64,000 bases of DNA. Source: JACMLD01 sp044223995 (GTDB taxonomy: Bacteria > Bacteroidota > Bacteroidia > Chitinophagales > Chitinophagaceae). Of the stretch, positions 8,683-16,596 are shown piece after piece. Position numbers and translations under genes: made by a program. The stretch lies in contig JBGALE010000003.1 of NCBI GenBank assembly GCA_044223995.1, positions 62,001-126,000 on the forward strand. Direction: 5' to 3'. How positions within the stretch are numbered: position 1 is the stretch's first letter; every line of letters begins with the position of its first letter. The notes under the pieces were generated by a model. That model was not told where the DNA came from, did no database searches, and was given only the letters and a program-made list of their open reading frames with translations.

Positions 8683-8690
8683 TATATTTA
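8683..8690 (+). promoter_or_regulatory. Candidate -7 box of the ilv leader promoter
   Basis: TATATTTA matches seven of eight positions of the Bacteroidota -7 consensus TAnnTTTG and would start transcription just before the leader reading frame at 8709. The nearest TTTG (8667-8670) is only 12 nt upstream, shorter than the usual 17-23, so the call is weak. Confidence 0.3.
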
Positions 8691-8708
8691 CAGTACATCA
8701 GTCCTTTT

Positions 8709-8810
8709 ATGCTGAACAGCAGAATAAAAAATACCATCTTGTTTGCAACTGCAGTCATTATTGTGGTGGTTATTATTCCTGCATTGCACGGAGGTGGTGT
8801 AAACGTATAA
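8709..8810 (+). CDS. ilvL: Ile/Val-rich leader peptide of the ilv operon (33 aa)
   Basis: Short reading frame whose translation is proposed to sense charged tRNA-Ile and tRNA-Val. The peptide begins MLNSRIKNTILFATA, has eight control residues in a row at positions 16-23 (VIIVVVII, codons 8754-8777), and ends PALHGGGVNV. The layout is very like E. coli IlvL, a 32-residue peptide with a similar Val/Ile run followed by proline. An in-frame ATG at 8673 would add 12 residues, but the likely transcription start lies after it. The frame overlaps the RNA segments that can form either an antiterminator or a terminator before ilvE. The gene symbol is by analogy, not homology. Confidence 0.8.
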   Translation: MLNSRIKNTILFATAVIIVVVIIPALHGGGVNV

Positions 8811-8860
8811 TTAATTCAAATAAAATACATAAACCCGCCTCCAGAGAGGCGGGTTTTTTT
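8731..8860 (+). promoter_or_regulatory. ilv transcription attenuator with terminator at 8834-8860
   Basis: Four RNA segments can be traced. Segment 1 (8731-8740) pairs with segment 2 (8791-8800) over 10 bp with three G-U, enclosing the Ile/Val codons. Segment 2 (8790-8797, GGAGGTGG) pairs instead with segment 3 (8835-8842, CCGCCTCC) over 8 bp with one G-U: the antiterminator. Segment 3 (8834-8841) pairs with segment 4 (8846-8853) as CCCGCCTC/GAGGCGGG, followed by seven T: the terminator. A ribosome stalled on the control codons would free segment 2; one reaching the stop at 8808-8810 would cover it. Confidence 0.8.
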
Positions 8861-8882
8861 ATGCCGTCAAAAAAAGAAAAAC

Positions 8883-9794
8883 ATGAGTATGTACTACAAC
8901 AGTGATACAATTATTTACCTCGATGGGGCTTTTGTAAAAGCTGCCGATGCCAAAATTGATTTGTACAGCCAGTCACTGCATTATGGCTATTCAGTTTTTG
9001 AAGGCATCCGGTCATACAAGACCATTAACGGAGAAACAAAAATTTTTAAAGAGCGCGCGCATTTTGAAAGACTGGAACATTCTGCGCATTCGCTGAACCT
9101 GCCTTATCCTTACACGGTAGATTCCCTCATTGATGCTACGTATGAAGTATTGAAACGAAATAATTTCCAGGATGCATATATCCGGCCGCTGGTATATGCT
9201 CCGGCCAATATGAGTTTTAAGAAAAACGAATTTTCGCATATTACGATACAAGCATGGGAAATGGACCCATTCCTGGGCGATAAATTGTTGCGCGTTTGTA
9301 CCTCTTCATTTCAGCGGCCCAATCCCAAAGGCTTTATTATTACCGTAAAAGCCGGCGGTCATTACGTAAACTCCATCCTCGCCAGCCAGGAAGCAAAGGC
9401 CAAAGGTTATGATGAAGCTTTGCTTACAGACATGAATGGCTTTGTGGCAGAAGGACCTGGCGCTAATGTGTTTTTTGAAAAAGACGGAACACTATATACA
9501 CCCGCCACCGGAAATATCTTACCGGGTATTACCAGGGCAACCATATTGGAGATATGTGCTTCGTTGGGAATTTCGGTAGTCGAGAAATTATTTACACCCG
9601 CTGAACTGAAAACAGCCGATGCGGCATTCTTCTGCGGAACAGCCGCTGAAGTAATAGGGTGGGAAAGCTATGACGATGTACCTATGAAAAAAGAATGGAA
9701 CAAATCCATCAGCAAATTGATACAACAGGCTTATAAAAACAGTGTAACAGAAAATACGATTGGAGCAGGTGTGCTGAAAACGGTAAATGCATGA
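8883..9794 (+). CDS. ilvE: Branched-chain amino acid aminotransferase
   Basis: PLP enzyme (fold type IV) that moves the amino group from glutamate to the 2-oxo acids of Ile, Val and Leu in the last shared step. At 303 residues it is the normal bacterial size. Family marks are LHYGYSVFEGIRSY, the catalytic lysine in TVKAGGHYVNS, EAKAKGYDEALLTD, EGPGANVFF and the phosphate-binding GITRATILE and GTAAEV. The second ATG (8889, MYYNSDTIIY) is an equally possible start. It is the first gene after the ilv attenuator, so its transcription should respond to Ile/Val supply. D-amino acid aminotransferase and 4-amino-4-deoxychorismate lyase share the fold, but the neighbours support IlvE. Confidence 0.93.
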   Translation: MSMYYNSDTIIYLDGAFVKAADAKIDLYSQSLHYGYSVFEGIRSYKTINGETKIFKERAHFERLEHSAHSLNLPYPYTVDSLIDATYEVLKRNNFQDAYIRPLVYAPANMSFKKNEFSHITIQAWEMDPFLGDKLLRVCTSSFQRPNPKGFIITVKAGGHYVNSILASQEAKAKGYDEALLTDMNGFVAEGPGANVFFEKDGTLYTPATGNILPGITRATILEICASLGISVVEKLFTPAELKTADAAFFCGTAAEVIGWESYDDVPMKKEWNKSISKLIQQAYKNSVTENTIGAGVLKTVNA

Positions 9795-9891
9795 TTAATG
9801 TGGAAATGTGGTAATATGAAAATGTACAGGTATGACTAAATGCTGAAGGATGATTCACAATAATTAAAAAAGACGACAACCAATAAAAGCA

Positions 9892-11574
9892 ATGGCAGAG
9901 TTAAACAAATATTCAAAGACAATTACACAGGATGTAACGCAACCTGCTGCACAGGCAATGTTTTATGGTATTGGATTAACCGAAGATGATTTAAAAAAGG
10001 CGCAGGTAGGTGTGGTGAGTATGGGTTATGATGGGAATACCTGCAACATGCACCTGAATGATTTGGCCAAACTGGTAAAACAAGGTGTGTGGGACAATGA
10101 CCTGGTTGGTTTGATTTTTAATACCATTGGCGTGAGTGATGGCATGAGCAATGGAACAGATGGCATGCGCTATTCGCTGGTGAGCCGCGATATAATAGCT
10201 GATTCTATAGAAGCAGTCTGCGGCGCACAGTATTATGATGCGTTGATTGCCCTGCCTGGTTGCGATAAAAATATGCCCGGTTCTGTGATGGCAATGGGAA
10301 GATTGAACCGCCCCTCTATTATGGTGTATGGTGGAACCATTGCGCCCGGTCATTATAAAGGACAGGATTTGAATATTGTTTCAGCATTTGAAGCATTGGG
10401 GCAAAAAATAGCAGGTCAGTTGAGTGAAGCAGATTTTAAAGGGATTGTGCAACACAGTTGTCCCGGTGCGGGTGCCTGCGGTGGTATGTATACGGCCAAT
10501 ACAATGGCCGCGGCCATTGAAGCACTCGGCATGAGCCTTCCTTACTCATCATCCAACCCTGCATTGAGTGACGATAAACAAAAGGAATGCCTGGCAGCGG
10601 GTAAAGCCATTCGCCTGCTGATGGAAAAAGACATCAAGCCAAAAGATATCATGACACGTAAAGCATTTGAAAATGCTATTACGGTGATTATGGTATTGGG
10701 TGGCAGTACCAACGCAGTGTTGCATTTGATTGCCATGGCAAAAAGTGTTGATATACCGTTGACTCAGGACGATTTTCAAAATATAAGTGATAAAGTACCG
10801 GTGCTGGCGGATTTTAAACCAAGTGGAAAATACCTGATGCAGGATTTGCACCAGTATGGTGGTGTTCCTGCTGTCATGAAATATTTACTGAAGAAGGGAA
10901 TGCTGCACAGCGATTGTTTGACTGTAACCGGGAAAACAGTGGCAGAAAACCTGGCAGGTGTTCCAGATTTGAATTTTGACGAGCAAAAAATCATCTACCC
11001 AATTGAACAACCGATTAAAGCGACAGGTCATTTACAAATTTTATATGGCAACCTGGCTGAAAAAGGAGGCGTAGCAAAGATTAGTGGTAAGGAAGGTGAA
11101 CGCTTTGTCGGACCTGCAAGGGTTTTTGATGGTGAATCGGAACTGATCAATGGAATTAATTCTGGAAAAATTAAAAAAGGCGATGTCGTCGTGATTCGCC
11201 ATGTAGGACCAAGAGGTGCGCCCGGTATGCCTGAGATGTTGAAACCAACATCTGCCATTATTGGTGCAGGCTTGGGCAAATCAGTAGCGCTGATCACCGA
11301 TGGCAGGTTTAGTGGTGGTACACATGGATTTGTCGTCGGACACATCACGCCGGAGGCATTTGACGGTGGATTGATAGCGCTGGTGAAAGATGAAGACATT
11401 ATTGAACTGGACGCAACCAACAATACGATCAACCTGAAAGTTGCCGACGATGTGATAGCCGAAAGAAGAAAGCAATGGAAACAACCAGCGCTCAAGGCAA
11501 CAAAAGGTATTTTATACAAATATGCAAAACAGGTTAAAGATGCTTCTGAAGGTTGTGTAACAGACGAAGCATAA
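9892..11574 (+). CDS. ilvD: Dihydroxy-acid dehydratase
   Basis: Iron-sulfur dehydratase that converts 2,3-dihydroxy acids to the 2-oxo acids preceding Val and Ile. The 560-residue length fits the IlvD/Edd family. Conserved cysteines are visible in DGNTCNMHL, LPGCDKNMPGS and HSCPGAGACGGMYTANTM, with downstream GPRGAPGMPEML and DGRFSGGTHGFVVGHITPEA. The IlvD rather than Edd assignment rests on these motifs and on the surrounding ilv genes. The 97-bp gap to ilvE shows no terminator. A 7-bp hairpin (ATCATCG/CGATGAT, about 11574-11607) without a T-run lies between this gene and ilvB. Confidence 0.96.
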   Translation: MAELNKYSKTITQDVTQPAAQAMFYGIGLTEDDLKKAQVGVVSMGYDGNTCNMHLNDLAKLVKQGVWDNDLVGLIFNTIGVSDGMSNGTDGMRYSLVSRDIIADSIEAVCGAQYYDALIALPGCDKNMPGSVMAMGRLNRPSIMVYGGTIAPGHYKGQDLNIVSAFEALGQKIAGQLSEADFKGIVQHSCPGAGACGGMYTANTMAAAIEALGMSLPYSSSNPALSDDKQKECLAAGKAIRLLMEKDIKPKDIMTRKAFENAITVIMVLGGSTNAVLHLIAMAKSVDIPLTQDDFQNISDKVPVLADFKPSGKYLMQDLHQYGGVPAVMKYLLKKGMLHSDCLTVTGKTVAENLAGVPDLNFDEQKIIYPIEQPIKATGHLQILYGNLAEKGGVAKISGKEGERFVGPARVFDGESELINGINSGKIKKGDVVVIRHVGPRGAPGMPEMLKPTSAIIGAGLGKSVALITDGRFSGGTHGFVVGHITPEAFDGGLIALVKDEDIIELDATNNTINLKVADDVIAERRKQWKQPALKATKGILYKYAKQVKDASEGCVTDEA

Positions 11575-11630
11575 TCATCGCCGGCACGCGCAGCGTCAGA
11601 CGATGATGGAACAATAAAAATAAAATTATC

Positions 11631-13379
11631 ATGGAAACAATAACAATAAAAAAGGAAAAAGCGACATCAGCACCGGCTGCGGCTGAAGCAGTGTCCCTTA
11701 CTGGATCTGAAGCAGTATTGAAAGCTTTTCTTGCAGAAGGGGTGGAGACCATCTTCGGTTACCCGGGTGGTGCCATCATGCCCATCTATGATGCACTGTA
11801 TGATTACAGGGAAAAATTAAAACATATACTCGTTCGGCATGAGCAGGGTGCTATTCATGCGGCACAGGGTTATGCAAGAACGTCGGGCAGGACCGGGGTG
11901 GTATTTGCCACCAGCGGGCCCGGTGCTACCAATCTTGTTACAGGTTTGGCGGATGCCATGATTGACAGTACACCGGTGGTTTGTATTACGGGGCAGGTAT
12001 TTGCACATTTATTAGGTACGGATGCTTTCCAGGAAACAGATGTCATCAACATCACTACACCGGTAACCAAATGGAATTACCAGGTGACCGATGCTGTGGA
12101 AATTCCGGAAGTGCTGGCAAAAGCCTTTTATATAGCAGGCAGTGGAAGACCAGGGCCGGTATTAATCGATATCACCAAGAATGCCCAGTTGCAAAAATTC
12201 GATTTCAAGGGGTACAAGCCCTGTGAATATGTGCGGAGCTATCGTCCAAAGCCAATTGTGCGAAAAGAATATGTAGAACAGGCAGCACAACTTATCAATG
12301 AAGCAAAGAAGCCATTCGTGATATTTGGACAGGGCGTGATACTGGGTAAGGCGGAAAAAGAATTCAAAACGTTTATTGAAAAATCCGGGATACCTGCAGC
12401 ATGGACCATTCTTGGGTTGAGCGCTTTGCCTACTGATCATCCGCAAAACGTAGGGATGCTTGGCATGCATGGCAATTATGGCCCCAATGTGCTGACCAAC
12501 GAATGCGATGTACTGATAGCAGTCGGAATGCGGTTTGATGATCGCGTTACAGGTCGTTTGGACAAATATGCGAAGCAGGCAAAAATTATACACCTGGATA
12601 TTGATCCGGCGGAAATAGATAAGAATGTAAAAACAACAGTACCGGTTTGGGGTGATTGCAAGGAAACTTTGCCCATGCTGACAGAACTGGTGGAACAAAA
12701 ATTTTACCCCCAATGGCTGCAGCAGTTCAAAGAATACCAGCAACAGGAAGTGGATGCCTGTATATACAATGAATTGCATCCCACAACAGAACAACTCACT
12801 ATGGGTGAAGTGATAAATACACTGAATGAACTCACCGATGGAAATGCAGTAATCGTAACGGATGTAGGACAACACCAAATGGTGGCCTGCCGCTATGCAA
12901 AATTCAATGAAAGCAAGAGCAACGTTACCTCTGGCGGATTAGGGACAATGGGTTTTGCCCTTCCTGCAGCCATCGGAGCTAAGTTTGGTGCACCCAAACG
13001 GACTGTTGTTGCAGTGATTGGGGATGGCGGTTTTCAGATGACGCTCCAGGAGCTGGGAACAGTGATGCAAAGTGAAGTGGACATAAAAATGCTGATTCTG
13101 AACAACAATTTCCTTGGCATGGTGCGGCAATGGCAACAATTGTTTCATGACAAGCGCTATTCATTTGTAGATATTACGAGCCCTGATTTTGTGATGCTGG
13201 CAAAAAGCTACCGTATCGAAGGACAAAAAGTGGAAAAGCGCGATAACTTAAAAGATGCGTTGAAGGCAATGCTCGAACACAAGGGCGCTTACCTGCTGGA
13301 AGTAATGGTAGGAAAGGAAAACAATGTATTCCCCATGGTACCACAGGGATGCAGCGTAAGTGAAATCAGGTTAAAATAA
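11631..13379 (+). CDS. ilvB: Acetolactate synthase, catalytic (large) subunit
   Basis: ThDP- and FAD-dependent acetohydroxyacid synthase joining two pyruvates, or pyruvate and 2-oxobutanoate. The 582-residue protein has three domains. The N-terminal PYR domain opens with AEGVETIFGYPGGAIMPIYDAL and carries the catalytic glutamate in VRHEQGAIHAAQGYA. The middle FAD domain includes AVGMRFDDRVTGR. The C-terminal ThDP domain contains GDGGFQMTLQELGTV ending in LNNNFLGMVRQW. The first 25 residues are Ala/Lys-rich and may be a disordered extension. It is followed 42 bp later by its regulatory subunit, so the pair is a feedback-controlled anabolic enzyme rather than a catabolic acetolactate synthase. 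Confidence 0.96.
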   Translation: METITIKKEKATSAPAAAEAVSLTGSEAVLKAFLAEGVETIFGYPGGAIMPIYDALYDYREKLKHILVRHEQGAIHAAQGYARTSGRTGVVFATSGPGATNLVTGLADAMIDSTPVVCITGQVFAHLLGTDAFQETDVINITTPVTKWNYQVTDAVEIPEVLAKAFYIAGSGRPGPVLIDITKNAQLQKFDFKGYKPCEYVRSYRPKPIVRKEYVEQAAQLINEAKKPFVIFGQGVILGKAEKEFKTFIEKSGIPAAWTILGLSALPTDHPQNVGMLGMHGNYGPNVLTNECDVLIAVGMRFDDRVTGRLDKYAKQAKIIHLDIDPAEIDKNVKTTVPVWGDCKETLPMLTELVEQKFYPQWLQQFKEYQQQEVDACIYNELHPTTEQLTMGEVINTLNELTDGNAVIVTDVGQHQMVACRYAKFNESKSNVTSGGLGTMGFALPAAIGAKFGAPKRTVVAVIGDGGFQMTLQELGTVMQSEVDIKMLILNNNFLGMVRQWQQLFHDKRYSFVDITSPDFVMLAKSYRIEGQKVEKRDNLKDALKAMLEHKGAYLLEVMVGKENNVFPMVPQGCSVSEIRLK

Positions 13380-13421
13380 AATTGCTGCCCGAAATGGCAG
13401 ACCACTCTAAAAAGAAAAAAC

Positions 13422-14012
13422 ATGTCGAAACAGGAATATACCATCACCGTTTATACAGAAAACCATATTGGTTTGCTGAACCGGATTGCGATTATCTTTT
13501 CCAGGAGAAAGATAAACATTGAAAGCCTCAACACATCACCTTCAGAGGTACAGGGCATACACCGCTTTACCATTGTTATCAATGAAACAGAAGAGGTGGT
13601 TAAGAAACTGGTACGCCAGGTGGAGAAACAGGTGGAAGTATTAAAAGCATATTTCAATACGAATGAAGAAATCGTTTGGCAGGAACTGGCCTTGTATAAA
13701 GTACCTACAGATGAAATAGCAGAAAAGGTAAAAGTAGAAAGGTTGCTTCGCGAATATGGAGCACGTGCGGTAGTGATCAGGAAAGATTATACCATTTTTG
13801 AAACCAGTGGTCACCGCGAAGAAACTGAAAAGCTGGTAGAAGTATTGGAACCCTATGGGCTGATTGAATTTGTGCGTAGTGCAAGGGTAGCAATCATCAA
13901 AGCATCCCACGGCTTCCATGAAAAGCTAAAAGAATTTGAAGCATTAAAACCCGGGTCTGATATTATTGAAAACGAATATCTCGATAAACAGGAAGAAGTA
14001 TTTACCATGTAA
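13422..14012 (+). CDS. ilvN: Acetolactate synthase, regulatory (small) subunit
   Basis: Binds valine and confers feedback control on IlvB. It is 196 residues long. The N-terminal ACT domain (about residues 1-80) reads YTITVYTENHIGLLNRIAIIFSRRKINIESLN, and the C-terminal IlvH-like domain (about 85-175) contains LREYGARAVVIRKDYTIFETSGH and GLIEFVRSARVAI. The length is like the long ACT-plus-C-terminal form (IlvH type, about 160 residues) with a roughly 30-residue tail. Its place directly after ilvB supports the subunit role. Confidence 0.95.
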   Translation: MSKQEYTITVYTENHIGLLNRIAIIFSRRKINIESLNTSPSEVQGIHRFTIVINETEEVVKKLVRQVEKQVEVLKAYFNTNEEIVWQELALYKVPTDEIAEKVKVERLLREYGARAVVIRKDYTIFETSGHREETEKLVEVLEPYGLIEFVRSARVAIIKASHGFHEKLKEFEALKPGSDIIENEYLDKQEEVFTM

Positions 14013-14130
14013 TAAAATAGCCGACGGGTAATGATACTGCAGTACAAGTGAGTGACACAACCATGTTGAATAGTAGTACAAATGCCAGGGCAATAAAAAT
14101 TTTAAACATTTAACTTTTAAACTAAAACAG

Positions 14131-15216
14131 ATGGCAAAATTAAATTTCGGCGGTGTGGAAGAAAATGTAGTAACTCGTGAAGAGTTCCCGCTGGCAAAAG
14201 CACAACAGGTATTGAAAAATGAAGTGGTGGCAGTGATTGGCTACGGTGTACAGGGACCCGGCCAGGCACTGAACCAAAAAGATAATGGTATTAATGTAAT
14301 CGTAGGTCAGCGTAAAAATTCGAAAAGCTGGGATAAAGCAGTTCGCGATGGATTTGTTCCCGGTCAGACTTTGTTTGATATTGAAGAAGCCTTGCAGCGT
14401 GGCACCATCATTTGTTATTTGCTGAGTGATGCCGCACAAATTGCTTTGTGGCCAACTGTAAAAAAAGCATTGACACCTGGTAAGGCATTGTATTTCTCTC
14501 ATGGCTTTGGTATTACATTTAATGAGCAGACGGGGATTGTTCCGCCAAAAGATGTGGACGTATTTCTCGTAGCGCCTAAAGGTTCCGGTACTTCTTTGCG
14601 CCGTATGTTTTTGCAGGGACGCGGCCTCAACAGCAGCTATGCTATTTTCCAGGATGCAACTGGTCGTGCTAAAGAGCGGGTTATCGCACTTGGTATTGCT
14701 GTAGGCAGTGGTTATCTTTTTGAAACAGATTTCAAAAAAGAAGTGTACAGCGATTTAACGGGAGAGCGCGGCACATTGATGGGTGCTATCCAGGGAATTT
14801 TTGCTGCGCAGTATGAAGTGCTTCGCAAAAAAGGTCATACCCCTTCGGAGGCATTTAATGAAACAGTAGAAGAGTTGACGCAATCCCTGATGCCACTGGT
14901 AGCAGAAAATGGAATGGACTGGATGTATGCCAACTGTTCAACAACTGCTCAGCGTGGTGCACTGGATTGGTGGAAGAAGTTCCGTGACGCAACTTTGCCT
15001 GTATTTACTGAACTGTATGAAAGCGTAGCAGCCGGGAAAGAAAGCCAGCGCTCCATCGATTCAAACAGCCAGGCGGATTACAGGGAAAAGCTGGAAGCGG
15101 AATTGAAAGAACTGCGTGAAAGTGAAATGTGGCAGGCGGGTAAAACCGTGCGGAGTCTTCGCCCGGAAAATCAACCGGCAAAGAGTGATAAGAAGGTAGC
15201 TGAATCAGTGAACTAA
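14131..15216 (+). CDS. ilvC: Ketol-acid reductoisomerase (NADP+)
   Basis: Isomerises and reduces acetohydroxy acids to dihydroxy acids using NADPH and Mg2+. The 361 residues include the Rossmann start VIGYGVQGPGQALNQKDNG, a phosphate-binding QRKNSKSW segment, SHGFGITF, VAPKGSGTSLRRMF, and the knotted C-terminal domain with SDLTGERGTLMGAIQG and a distal glutamate in VEELTQSLMPLVAENGMDWM. Several signatures (GPGQA instead of GHAHA, ERGTLMG instead of EQAVLCG) resemble the plant and Bacteroidota variant rather than the short enzyme of most bacteria; this is judged by eye. A 9-bp hairpin separates it from ilvA. Confidence 0.95.
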   Translation: MAKLNFGGVEENVVTREEFPLAKAQQVLKNEVVAVIGYGVQGPGQALNQKDNGINVIVGQRKNSKSWDKAVRDGFVPGQTLFDIEEALQRGTIICYLLSDAAQIALWPTVKKALTPGKALYFSHGFGITFNEQTGIVPPKDVDVFLVAPKGSGTSLRRMFLQGRGLNSSYAIFQDATGRAKERVIALGIAVGSGYLFETDFKKEVYSDLTGERGTLMGAIQGIFAAQYEVLRKKGHTPSEAFNETVEELTQSLMPLVAENGMDWMYANCSTTAQRGALDWWKKFRDATLPVFTELYESVAAGKESQRSIDSNSQADYREKLEAELKELRESEMWQAGKTVRSLRPENQPAKSDKKVAESVN

Positions 15217-15224
15217 AAATAAAG

Positions 15225-15249
15225 ATGGTGCTGTGTACTGCAGCACCAT
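15225..15249 (+). promoter_or_regulatory. Intercistronic hairpin between ilvC and ilvA
   Basis: ATGGTGCTG (15225-15233) pairs exactly with CAGCACCAT (15241-15249) around a 7-nt loop, followed by TTTCTC. The T-run is poor, so a processing or stabilising hairpin or weak attenuator is more likely than a full terminator. It makes translation from the ATG at 15232-15234 region unlikely and favours the ilvA start at 15266. Confidence 0.5.
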
Positions 15250-15265
15250 TTCTCTGGATCTCAAA

Positions 15266-16522
15266 ATGAAAACATCATCACAAACGAAACCTGCATTGGA
15301 ATTTCATAAGGCAGCACTCCGGTTAAAAAAGATAGTAAACAGAACACCGCTTACATTCAATACCAACCTGAGTCGTAAATACCAGTGTAATGTGTACCTG
15401 AAGCGGGAAGATCTGCAGGTGGTTCGCAGTTACAAACTGCGCGGTGCTTATAATATGATGAGCAGCCTGCCACCGGAACAATTGCAAAAAGGCGTGGTAT
15501 GTGCCAGCGCCGGTAACCATGCACAGGGATTTGCCTACAGTTGTAAGAAGTTAAATGTAAAGGGCGTGGTGTTTATGCCTGTGATTACGCCCAACCAGAA
15601 AATTAACCAGACAAAAATGTTTGGTGAAAATTTTATTGAAGTAAAACTGGTGGGTGATACGTTTGATGATTGTGCCATTGCTGCAAAAAAATACACAGAG
15701 GAAAACGGCATGACGTTTATCCCGCCATTTGATGACCCGCGCATTATAGAAGGGCAGGGGACAGTGGCTGTTGAAATCCTGGAAGATCTTTCTGAAATAG
15801 ATTATTTATTTGTACCTATTGGTGGTGGCGGTTTGAGCGCGGGCGTAGGTACATTTTTTAAAACCTATTCACCAAAGACAACGATTATAGGGCTGGAGCC
15901 GGAAGGCGCACCGGCCATGTATGAATCAATAAAGGCAGGTGAACCAGTAACGCTGGAATCGATAGACCGGTTTGTAGATGGTGCAGCCGTAAAACGGGTA
16001 GGTGATATCACATTTGGTATATGTAAAGAGGTGTTGAATGAAGTACACCTGGTTCCGGAAGGAAAAGTTTGTTCTACCATTCTCAGTTTATATAATGAGG
16101 ATGCCATCGTAGTAGAACCAGCGGGAGCTTTGTCTATCGCTGCTTTGGATGATTATGCGGAACAAATAAAAGGGAAAAATGTAGTGTGCATTGTAAGCGG
16201 TAGTAATAATGATATCGACCGGATGCAGGAAATCAAAGAGCGGTCATTGCAATACGAAGGACTGAAACATTATTTCCTGGTAAGGTTTGCTCAAAGACCA
16301 GGGGCGTTGAAGGAATTTGTTAATCATGTGCTTGGACCAAATGATGACATTACCCGATTTGAGTACATGCAAAAGCATAACAAAGAAACCGGGCCGGCAT
16401 TGGTAGGGGTGGAATTAAAAAGCAGGGAAGACTACCAGGTATTATTGCAAAAAATGAAAGACTACCATATCAATTTCACCGAACTGAACAAGAACGATAA
16501 CCTGTTTGGATATCTTGTTTAG
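15266..16522 (+). CDS. ilvA: Threonine dehydratase (biosynthetic)
   Basis: PLP enzyme that deaminates threonine to 2-oxobutanoate, the entry to isoleucine. The start at 15266 gives 418 residues beginning MKTSSQTKPALEF; an earlier in-frame ATG at 15233 sits in the ilvC-ilvA hairpin and is less likely. The PLP lysine is in VVRSYKLRGAYNMM, the phosphate loop is PIGGGGLSAGVG, and SAGNHAQGFAYSC is the family signature. The C-terminal ACT-like part (from about residue 330, LKHYFLVRFAQRPGALKEFV) is a single regulatory domain, compared with two in E. coli IlvA, so isoleucine control is likely but of the short type. It is the last gene of the cluster; a bidirectional terminator follows. Confidence 0.93.
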   Translation: MKTSSQTKPALEFHKAALRLKKIVNRTPLTFNTNLSRKYQCNVYLKREDLQVVRSYKLRGAYNMMSSLPPEQLQKGVVCASAGNHAQGFAYSCKKLNVKGVVFMPVITPNQKINQTKMFGENFIEVKLVGDTFDDCAIAAKKYTEENGMTFIPPFDDPRIIEGQGTVAVEILEDLSEIDYLFVPIGGGGLSAGVGTFFKTYSPKTTIIGLEPEGAPAMYESIKAGEPVTLESIDRFVDGAAVKRVGDITFGICKEVLNEVHLVPEGKVCSTILSLYNEDAIVVEPAGALSIAALDDYAEQIKGKNVVCIVSGSNNDIDRMQEIKERSLQYEGLKHYFLVRFAQRPGALKEFVNHVLGPNDDITRFEYMQKHNKETGPALVGVELKSREDYQVLLQKMKDYHINFTELNKNDNLFGYLV

Positions 16523-16547
16523 GACCATCGACTGCTGATTATATAAA

Positions 16548-16575
16548 AAAAGCTACCCCGAATGGAGTAGCTTTT
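16548..16575. terminator. Bidirectional terminator between ilvA and susD
   Basis: AAAAGCTAC (16548-16556) pairs with GTAGCTTTT (16567-16575) around a 10-nt loop. The A-run on one side and T-run on the other let it serve both the ilv transcript and the converging SusCD transcript. Confidence 0.8.
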
Positions 16576-16596
16576 GTTTTCTTAGTTAAGTCAAAC

